NCBI GenBank assembly: GCA_022561735.1
Contig: JADFQR010000078.1
Location: 1 to 6,354, forward strand
Reading direction: 5' to 3'
From: Chloroflexota bacterium
Lineage (GTDB): Bacteria; Chloroflexota; Dehalococcoidia; UBA1151
Length of the DNA stretch: 6,354 nucleotides
Shown: in pieces, positions 1 through 4,272 of the stretch
Numbering within the stretch: position 1 is the stretch's first letter
Layout of the letters: every line of letters starts with the position of its first letter
Program-made: the position numbers and the translations under genes
The notes under the pieces: model-generated
What the model saw: the letters and a program-made list of their open reading frames with translations, nothing else
Databases searched by the model: none
Told to the model about the DNA's origin: nothing

Positions 1-749
1 TTCGGGCCCCGCAGCAAGTCCCCGTTCAAGGCGACAGCCTCCGGAGCGACGATGCGCGTCCGGCCGTCAGCGAGGTTGAGAAAAAGATCGGCGTCAAGTC
101 CGGCGACCTCCAGATCGATAGTCCAGTCGTCGATCGCCGTTATCGCGCCGATTCCGGCCAGCAAGTCGCCGTTAGGACTGCCGGGCGCTCGTTGCCGCTC
201 CAGGCTGAACACCACGTCTGATGCGACGAGAGGTCGCCCGTTGAGGGGCGCTATCCGCTGCCACGTCACATCCGGTCTCAGCTTGATGCGCAGTTTCTCC
301 GCGTCTACAAAAGTCCAGCTCTCGCACAACTCGCACTCGACGAGATCGCCGGAGTCTCCGGTAGTGTTCCTGAAAAGACGGCTGTAGATCAAGCCGATGC
401 CCCATGTGGAGACGGACGGCGATACCTCGCGGTGGATGTCGAAATGCGGCCCGGCTTCCGGAACCGAGAACCGGAGCACGCCGCCACCAACGGACGCCGG
501 CGGAGTAACAGGCGTCGCGGCGGGGGAAGGCGCGGCCGTGACCACGGGTGTCGACACGGCGCTCCCGCCGGTATCGGGGATCGGAGCCACTGACGGGGAC
601 GGCGTCACCGGGGTGGAGGTTGGGGCAGCGGTGGCGGGACTATCGCTGACCGGCGAACTGCATGCCGCCATCACCGAAACGGCTACCAGAGCGACCGCTA
701 CCGACAGGGCGCGAACGAGGGTCCGGCGGCGGGCGGCGCGTGAACGCAT
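1..749 (-). CDS. ABC transporter substrate-binding lipoprotein, family 5 (SBP_bac_5), N-terminal part
   Basis: Translating the minus strand from the ATG at 749 gives 249 codons with no stop before the left edge, so the C-terminal part is missing. Residues 1-9 are Arg-rich (MRSRAARRR) and residues 11-29 form a hydrophobic signal segment. A lipobox-like VMAAC puts the lipidated Cys at residue 30. Residues 31-87 are a Pro/Thr/Ser/Ala-rich linker that should hold the domain off the membrane. The domain starts near GGGVLRFSVPE (88-98). Family-5 landmarks follow: an LIYSRLFR segment, CELCESW, LRPDVTW, NGRPLVASDVVFSLER, and DDWTIDLEV. Family members capture peptides, nickel or sugars outside the cell for an ABC importer; the ligand cannot be told here, and permease and ATPase genes would be expected to the left. 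No clear Shine-Dalgarno precedes the ATG. That start is chosen because it gives a complete signal peptide. The family call is strong. Confidence 0.9.
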   Translation of the reverse strand, partial: MRSRAARRRTLVRALSVAVALVAVSVMAACSSPVSDSPATAAPTSTPVTPSPSVAPIPDTGGSAVSTPVVTAAPSPAATPVTPPASVGGGVLRFSVPEAGPHFDIHREVSPSVSTWGIGLIYSRLFRNTTGDSGDLVECELCESWTFVDAEKLRIKLRPDVTWQRIAPLNGRPLVASDVVFSLERQRAPGSPNGDLLAGIGAITAIDDWTIDLEVAGLDADLFLNLADGRTRIVAPEAVALNGDLLRGP

Positions 750-891
750 AGAGAGATATATCTGGAAATGCAATCGAATAGGACGGGAGACGGTACGATA
801 AGTCGCTGCAAATCAGTGTACGGATGGCGCGGGCGCGTCGTCTCACTCGGCGATAACAGAACGGCGGACTTATCGGTCCCCCGGGCAGGCG
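750..891. promoter_or_regulatory. Divergent intergenic region between the lipoprotein and TatD-family genes
   Basis: These 142 bp must hold the 5' signals of both divergent genes. I see no good sigma-70 promoter (-35/-10 pair) in either direction; TACGAT at 794-799 is only a weak -10 candidate for the rightward gene. The clearest signals are a 9-bp inverted repeat (796-804 and 867-875), a third CGATAA at 851-856, and a perfect 10-bp palindrome AGATATATCT at 754-763, directly upstream of the lipoprotein start. A shared regulator binding here is possible but is inference only. Confidence 0.45.
796..875. repeat. 9-bp inverted repeat CGATAAGTC / GACTTATCG
   Basis: CGATAAGTC at 796-804 is matched exactly in reverse complement by GACTTATCG at 867-875. 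The arms are 62 bp apart and the right arm ends 16 bp before the TatD-family start codon. The spacing is too long for a simple hairpin, so two operator half-sites would be the more natural reading. A chance match of this length in 142 bp is unlikely but not excluded. Confidence 0.4.
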
Positions 892-1683
892 ATGGCGTTG
901 TTCATAGACCTTCACACACATATCGACCAGTACGATCCGGGCGAGTTGCCCGGGATGTTCGAGCGCGCTCGGGAGGCGAAGGTCGGGGTGATCATCGCGG
1001 CGGGCGTGACGGTGGAAAGTACGCGCCGATGCATAGAACTGGCGAACGAGTTTGATTGCGTTTTTGCCGGAGTCGGCGTCCACCCATCGGACCTGACGGG
1101 CGAGTTGGACGGCGCCGCACTGGACGAGTTGCGCCGGATGGCTGCCGATGACCGGGTGGTGGTGATGAGCGAAGTCGGCCTCGATCACCAGGAGCGCTCC
1201 CCGGACCGGGCCATGCAAGAGCGTGCCTTCCGGGCGCAGATCGGCATCGCGCATGAGGCAAAACTGCCGGTGGTGTTTCACATGCGAAACGCTACTGCTG
1301 ACATGCTGCGGGTACTGCGGGAAGAGCGGGTGTCCGACCTCGGCGGAGCGGCGCATTACTTCCAGGGCAACCATGACGAGGCGACGGGCGTGATCGATCT
1401 CGGTTGCTACATATCCCTCGCCAAACCGCTGCTTCGGTTACCGGAATTGCAGGATGTCGCCCGCCGCCTGCCGCTTGACGCGATAGTGCTTGAAACCGAC
1501 TGCTACCCGCAGCCCTTCAAGGGGAAACGTGAGAACTGGACTGAGCCGAAGGACGTGCCCGTTGTCGCTGCGAAGCTGGCGGAACTGAAGGGCATCGAAG
1601 TCGCTGAAGTGATGGAGACGACAACCGCCAACGCCCTGAACATGCTCGGACCGAGGGCGGAACGCGTTGCAGCGGTTCTATAA
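892..1683 (+). CDS. TatD-family metal-dependent hydrolase (putative deoxyribonuclease)
   Basis: This 263-residue protein has the normal length for TatD enzymes, cytoplasmic amidohydrolase-fold TIM barrels with two divalent metals. Characterised members are 3'-5' exonucleases or DNases active in DNA repair and oxidative damage. Visible landmarks in order are HTH at residues 8-10 (metal ligands H8, H10), GVGVHP at 60-65, SEVGLDH at 93-99 (bridging E94), FHMRNA at 129-134 (H130), HYFQGN at 155-160 (H155, where many members have HCFSG) and LETD at 200-203 (D203). The C-terminal helix TTTANALNML matches the family's usual end. All expected ligands are present, so it should be active. The start MALFIDLHTH fits the family; the only purine-rich stretch upstream (GGGCAGG) lies too close to the ATG to be a strong ribosome site. 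It is divergent from the lipoprotein gene. The true substrate cannot be read from sequence. Confidence 0.93.
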   Translation: MALFIDLHTHIDQYDPGELPGMFERAREAKVGVIIAAGVTVESTRRCIELANEFDCVFAGVGVHPSDLTGELDGAALDELRRMAADDRVVVMSEVGLDHQERSPDRAMQERAFRAQIGIAHEAKLPVVFHMRNATADMLRVLREERVSDLGGAAHYFQGNHDEATGVIDLGCYISLAKPLLRLPELQDVARRLPLDAIVLETDCYPQPFKGKRENWTEPKDVPVVAAKLAELKGIEVAEVMETTTANALNMLGPRAERVAAVL

Positions 1684-1710
1684 AAACCCGGCTCCGGGAC
1701 CCTTTACCCG
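1684..1710. terminator. Weak hairpin just after the TatD-family stop codon
   Basis: The stop codon runs into AAAA, then CCCGG-CT-CCGGG (1687-1698). On the plus strand the following ACCCTTTACCC is a poor U-tract, so termination of the TatD-family transcript would be weak. On the minus strand the same hairpin is followed by TTTTTATA, a much better intrinsic-terminator layout, although no gene on that strand is evident to its right before the kinase/EVE pair. The stem is short (5 bp, 2-nt loop). Confidence 0.3.
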
Positions 1711-1728
1711 CAACCGGCCCGCCGACGC

Positions 1729-1748
1729 CGGCACGACGTCGCGTGCCG
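1729..1748. other. Perfect 7-bp hairpin in the spacer before the DUF1802 gene
   Basis: CGGCACG (1729-1735) pairs exactly with CGTGCCG (1742-1748) around the 6-nt loop ACGTCG. No T-run follows on either strand, so it is not a standard intrinsic terminator. Its left arm overlaps a competing stem, CCGGC (1714-1718) with GCCGG (1727-1731), so the two folds exclude each other. It lies upstream of the proposed promoter at 1803 and would be in the tatD-side transcript, if transcribed at all. Confidence 0.4.
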
Positions 1749-1802
1749 AATTCGCCGTCCGAACGGGTGCGATTCCCGCCGCGATGGCGGCATGGTCGCT
1801 CG

Positions 1803-1808
1803 TATAAT
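1803..1808 (+). promoter_or_regulatory. Candidate -10 box TATAAT for the DUF1802-AKR unit
   Basis: A perfect TATAAT stands in GC-rich surroundings 81 bp before the DUF1802 start. No TTGACA-like element is present 16-18 bp upstream, and there is no TGn extension, so this is a half-promoter that may need an activator or be coincidental. Transcription would start near 1815, giving a leader of about 75 nt that contains the hairpin at 1829-1850. Confidence 0.45.
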
Positions 1809-1828
1809 TCGATCTGCTCATCTGAACA

Positions 1829-1850
1829 GGCCGGTGGGTTAGCACCGGCC
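1829..1850 (+). promoter_or_regulatory. 8-bp leader hairpin upstream of the DUF1802 gene
   Basis: GGCCGGTG (1829-1836) pairs perfectly with CACCGGCC (1843-1850) around the loop GGTTAG. It sits 20 bp after the TATAAT box and 24 bp before the Shine-Dalgarno, so it would be in the 5' leader. It is not followed by a T-run. It may stabilise the transcript or be a protein or DNA operator site; no riboswitch family is recognised. Confidence 0.45.
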
Positions 1851-1874
1851 CAGTCTTACAAACAGTTCCTGCAA

Positions 1875-1880
1875 AAGGGA
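1875..1880 (+). promoter_or_regulatory. Shine-Dalgarno deciding the DUF1802 start
   Basis: AAGGGA ends 8 nt before the ATG at 1889, a good spacing. The earlier in-frame ATG at 1880 overlaps this element and would have no ribosome site of its own, so 1889 is preferred. Confidence 0.65.
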
Positions 1881-1888
1881 TGCGAACG

Positions 1889-2500
1889 ATGCCGAGCGCG
1901 TGCAATACCGCTTTCAAGGAATGGGCCGTCACGATTGATGCGCTCGCCCGCGGCGAGCAGATCATCCTCATGAGAAAAGGCGGCATCCATGAGCCGGAGC
2001 GGCACTTCCGGATTGAGCACGACCGGTTTCTCTTCTATCCCGGGTATCTCCACCAGGACGCCTCACTCCTGAAACCAGACTACCGGTCCCGGCTGACCTT
2101 GGACCAAGAACAACCTGGTTCAGCGACGGTCACGTTCAGCCTGTACGCAGAGGTAGCCGACGTAATCGAGCTCGCTACCCCTGATATGTCTGATGGCGGT
2201 GGCCTGGAGAAAACCGTAGAGGCTCTCGAACCGTTCCATATCTGGGCTGAGGGATTCGCCCTGAAACGCGCACACTGGAAGCCCCGGTATCCGCTCAACG
2301 TAATCCTTTTACGCTGCCACTCGCTTGCTGAACCGGTCACCATGCCGGTGCTGCCGGAATACAGCGGATGCACCTCGTGGGTGGACCTCAAGGAAGAGGT
2401 AACGCTCGGGAATCTGAAGCCGGCGCTTTCGGACGATGAGTTTGAACACCAGGTGTCCGATATACGGAACGCCATCGCGTCCACACCCGCAACCGCCTGA
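1889..2500 (+). CDS. DUF1802 family protein (unknown function)
   Basis: The 203-residue product matches the DUF1802 pattern as I know it: an N-terminal FKEWAV...AL..GEQ...RKGGI block (residues 9-33), FLFYP (47-51) followed by H55-Q56, and later FHIW (116-119), RYPLNVILLR (133-142) and CTSWVDL (161-167). There is no signal peptide, membrane segment or known catalytic motif, so a soluble cytoplasmic protein is expected. The conserved Lys, Arg, Glu and His residues hint at an active or nucleic-acid-related site, but no biochemical role is established to my knowledge. The AKR gene starts 54 bp downstream on the same strand with its own ribosome site, so co-transcription is likely. An alternative ATG at 1880 would add three residues. 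Confidence 0.85.
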   Translation: MPSACNTAFKEWAVTIDALARGEQIILMRKGGIHEPERHFRIEHDRFLFYPGYLHQDASLLKPDYRSRLTLDQEQPGSATVTFSLYAEVADVIELATPDMSDGGGLEKTVEALEPFHIWAEGFALKRAHWKPRYPLNVILLRCHSLAEPVTMPVLPEYSGCTSWVDLKEEVTLGNLKPALSDDEFEHQVSDIRNAIASTPATA

Positions 2501-2541
2501 ACCCAACCTGGCAACCGGCTCTTCAACTTTTACCAGACACG

Positions 2542-2546
2542 AAAGG
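2542..2546 (+). promoter_or_regulatory. Shine-Dalgarno supporting a TTG start for the AKR
   Basis: AAAGG (within GAAAGG) ends 8 nt before the TTG at 2555. No ATG or GTG gives a full family N-terminus, so this element supports translation from TTG. Confidence 0.6.
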
Positions 2547-2554
2547 CCAACCGA

Positions 2555-3574
2555 TTGAAATACCGGACCCTCGCCGGAACTGACCTCAAGTTGTCCACCG
2601 TCGGATTCGGCGTATGGAGTATCTCCACCGGCTGGTGGGGGGCCGTGGACAAACCCTCCGGTGAAGCGTTGCTTAACCGGGCGTTCGAGCTGGGCGTGAC
2701 GTTCTTCGACACCGCCGACACCTACGGAGAAGGTTACGGTGAAGAGGTGATGTCCGATGCGCTCTCCGCGCACCGCCACGAAATCATCATCGGCACCAAG
2801 TTCGGCTACGACATCGACGCCCCGCGTGAGGGTCACCAGGAACGGCCACAAAAATGGGACCCGGAGTTCGTCGTGGAGGCGTGCGACAGGTCTCTCAAAC
2901 GCCTCGGTACGGACTACATCGACTTCTACCAGGCGCACAACGCCCGCATGTCTGCCATAGAGCGCGATGACCTGTTCGACACGCTTGACGGGCTGGTGAA
3001 GTCCGGGAAGGTCCGATCCTACGGTATCGCAATCGGCCCGGACATCGGCTGGGTGGAGGAAGGCGAGTTCACTCTCCAGGAGAGGAAAGTCCCGGCACAG
3101 ATCATCTACAACGTGTTCGAACAGGAGCCGGGCCGTCGATTTATCGAGGTCGCAGCAGAAGAGGGCATCGGTGTCGTCAGCCGGGTGCCGCACGCCTCCG
3201 GGTTGCTGGACGGCACCTACACGCGCGACACGCCGATCGAGTTCGACCCGACCGATCATCGTACCTACCGCAAGAAAGAGTGGCTGGAAAAAGGACTCAA
3301 CAAGCTGGACGAGATCCAGTTCCTGTTCGAGGACCGGGACGGCACGGTGGGCCAGGTCGCTATTCAGTTTGTGTTGAAGCCGGAGATCGTCGCATCTGTC
3401 CTGCCCACCATGACCAGCGTTGAGCAACTTGAAGAGTTCCTGGCGGCGTCCGATCTGGGCGATGTGGACGACGAGGCGGAGGCGCGGCTGGCGGAGATGT
3501 ACGACGACAACTTCGGCCAGGGTCCGCACGATCCGATCAAGTCCAGCATGACGGAGTCCGGGTACCGGGAGTAA
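2555..3574 (+). CDS. Aldo/keto reductase family oxidoreductase
   Basis: This 339-residue cytoplasmic (beta/alpha)8 barrel enzyme should reduce aldehydes or ketones with NAD(P)H, or run the reverse reaction. The N-terminus MKYRTLAGTDLKLSTVGFG is the classic start of the family and fixes the TTG start codon. The catalytic tetrad is complete: D52 and Y57 in FFDTADTYG, K82 in GTKFG and H128 in DFYQAHN. KVRSYGIAI (152-160) and SRVPHASGLLDG (209-220) are the usual later strands. The cofactor region is LPTMTSVEQLEEFLAA (283-298) rather than the common IPG-type version, so NADH versus NADPH preference is uncertain. A charged loop, DAPREGHQERPQKWDPEF (88-105), follows the catalytic Lys. The substrate is unknown. 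It probably shares a transcript with the DUF1802 gene and converges with the EVE-domain gene. Confidence 0.94.
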   Translation: MKYRTLAGTDLKLSTVGFGVWSISTGWWGAVDKPSGEALLNRAFELGVTFFDTADTYGEGYGEEVMSDALSAHRHEIIIGTKFGYDIDAPREGHQERPQKWDPEFVVEACDRSLKRLGTDYIDFYQAHNARMSAIERDDLFDTLDGLVKSGKVRSYGIAIGPDIGWVEEGEFTLQERKVPAQIIYNVFEQEPGRRFIEVAAEEGIGVVSRVPHASGLLDGTYTRDTPIEFDPTDHRTYRKKEWLEKGLNKLDEIQFLFEDRDGTVGQVAIQFVLKPEIVASVLPTMTSVEQLEEFLAASDLGDVDDEAEARLAEMYDDNFGQGPHDPIKSSMTESGYRE

Positions 3575-3586
3575 ACGCGCCCGGAA

Positions 3587-3610
3587 CCGAAATTAAGGGT
3601 CCCCGGGACC
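3587..3610 (-). terminator. Possible intrinsic terminator of the EVE-domain gene
   Basis: Reading the minus strand, GGTCC-CGG-GGACC (3610 to 3598) is followed by CTTAATTTCGG, an imperfect T-rich tail, 33 nt after the EVE stop codon. In the plus direction the same stem is followed by GGCGAAAGCG, so it would not serve the AKR gene well. The stem is short and the T-tract is broken, hence low confidence. Confidence 0.35.
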
Positions 3611-3638
3611 GGCGAAAGCGAGCGCTACGTCAGACGGG

Positions 3639-3658
3639 CGGCTCAGTCCCCTGAGCTG
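3639..3658. other. Hairpin containing the EVE gene stop codon
   Basis: GCTCAG (3641-3646) pairs with CTGAGC (3651-3656) around TCCC, and one G-T wobble plus one C-G pair extend the stem to 8 bp. The TGA stop of the EVE-domain gene (3645 to 3643 on the minus strand) is inside the stem. No T-run follows, so it looks like mRNA 3'-end structure rather than a classical terminator. Confidence 0.35.
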
Positions 3659-4176
3659 GTGGCCGCTTCCCGGTGCGCGCCACGGGTGCGCCGGCCCCTG
3701 CGGCCACGCCCGCGCCGTTGGGGTCGCCCTTCGGCAGCAGCCCGTTTCAGCTCCTCCTCCAGCATGGTGAAGTCTTTCTGGGGGATGATGTGGAGCATCC
3801 CGACAAGCGCAAGCGGCCACAGTTCCGGCGGCCACTTGCGGACGTACTCAAGACGCGGGCCGATCTGCATCGCGTCGACCCATTTTTCTTCGTCGACCAC
3901 CACGTCGGCTCGCATCTTCACCCGGTGCGGAAAGTCTTCCGACTGGCTTTGATGGTTCCAGATCCGCTCATGGTCTTCAAAGTGCCCGGACGTGAGAGTG
4001 GTGGACGCGGCGAACGCGTGCCGGTCAGAGATGTAGAAGATCATGCGGTCATCTGCGGCCATGCGAACCGCCTTGCGCCGCTGCCGCGTGTCAACACCCT
4101 GCACACTGAAATCCAGGTCGCACGTGGTCCGGTAATTTTCCCGGGTTGAGGAGAGCAGCCAGTAGGTCTTGCCCAT
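3643..4176 (-). CDS. EVE-domain (PUA-like) protein with Arg/Gly-rich C-terminal tail
   Basis: The 177-residue product begins MGKTYWLLSSTRENY and continues with an EVE/PUA-like pattern: FSVQGVDTRQRRKAVRM (23-39), DDRMIFYIS (42-50), FAASTTLTSGHFEDHERIW (55-73), FPHRVKMRADVVV (82-94), LEYVRKWPPELW (109-120) and LVGMLHIIPQKDF (124-136). EVE domains belong to the PUA/YTH superfamily, whose members bind modified bases in DNA or RNA through an aromatic cage; W6, Y48 and W73 are candidate aromatics, by inference. Residues 151-169 contain ten arginines among glycines and form a basic tail suited to nucleic-acid contact. GGAG lies 4 nt before the ATG. The gene follows the kinase by 96 bp on the same strand and may share its transcript. 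The family call is fairly firm; the ligand is unknown. Confidence 0.82.
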   Translation of the reverse strand: MGKTYWLLSSTRENYRTTCDLDFSVQGVDTRQRRKAVRMAADDRMIFYISDRHAFAASTTLTSGHFEDHERIWNHQSQSEDFPHRVKMRADVVVDEEKWVDAMQIGPRLEYVRKWPPELWPLALVGMLHIIPQKDFTMLEEELKRAAAEGRPQRRGRGRRGRRTRGAHREAATSSGD

Positions 4177-4180
4177 AGTG

Positions 4181-4184
4181 CTCC
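4181..4184 (-). promoter_or_regulatory. Shine-Dalgarno of the EVE-domain gene
   Basis: On the minus strand GGAG lies four bases before the ATG at 4176, a slightly short but usable spacing, and it supports this start. Confidence 0.5.
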
Positions 4185-4223
4185 GCTTACGGCATGAGAG
4201 TGGCGCTGCCTATCGAGGCCATC

Positions 4224-4242
4224 GTGCTGGCAATCCTAGCAC
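4224..4242. other. Hairpin in the kinase-EVE gap
   Basis: Minus-strand GTGCT-A-GG / CCAGCAC forms seven pairs with one bulged A and an ATTG loop. It lies midway in the 96-bp gap between the kinase stop and the EVE start. No T-run follows on either strand. It could be an operon-internal processing or stabilising element, or chance; I see no strong promoter in the gap. Confidence 0.3.
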
Positions 4243-4272
4243 CGGACTGAGCGGCCCTGCCCCGCGCCGCGT

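Noticed and set aside
172..405. Minus-strand 77-codon frame in a different phase from the lipoprotein gene
   Set aside because: It overlaps the family-5 coding frame entirely and shows no recognisable domain.
754..763. Perfect palindrome AGATATATCT as a dedicated operator
   Set aside because: Only 10 bp of simple AT alternation; too short to claim as a separate regulatory site without conservation data.
397..801. Plus-strand open frame of 134 codons opposite the lipoprotein gene
   Set aside because: It is the complement of the signal peptide and Pro/Thr linker; its composition is low-complexity and it matches no family, while the minus strand gives a clear family-5 binding protein.
640..1374. 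Long minus-strand open frame of 244 codons across the TatD-family gene
   Set aside because: A high-GC antisense shadow; the plus strand has all TatD metal-ligand motifs in order.
1764..1778. tRNA T-arm look-alike (CGGG, 7-nt loop TGCGATT, CCCG)
   Set aside because: The loop lacks the TTC signature, and no D-arm, anticodon arm or pairing acceptor stem can be built around it.
1880..1888. Earlier ATG at 1880 as the DUF1802 start
   Set aside because: It overlaps the AAGGGA element that serves the ATG at 1889, and the added three residues match nothing conserved.
1678..1986. Minus-strand frame of 102 codons in the spacer before the DUF1802 gene
   Set aside because: It overlaps the start of DUF1802, has no recognisable domain and no convincing ribosome site, and its end coincides with the terminator-like hairpin by chance.
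2309..3529. 406-codon minus-strand open frame antisense to the AKR gene
   Set aside because: Long antisense frames are common in GC-rich genes; the plus strand encodes a complete AKR with its catalytic tetrad, and the antisense product has no recognisable motif.
3673..4149. Plus-strand 158-codon frame opposite the EVE gene
   Set aside because: No motif or ribosome site; the minus strand encodes the conserved EVE-type protein with a Shine-Dalgarno.
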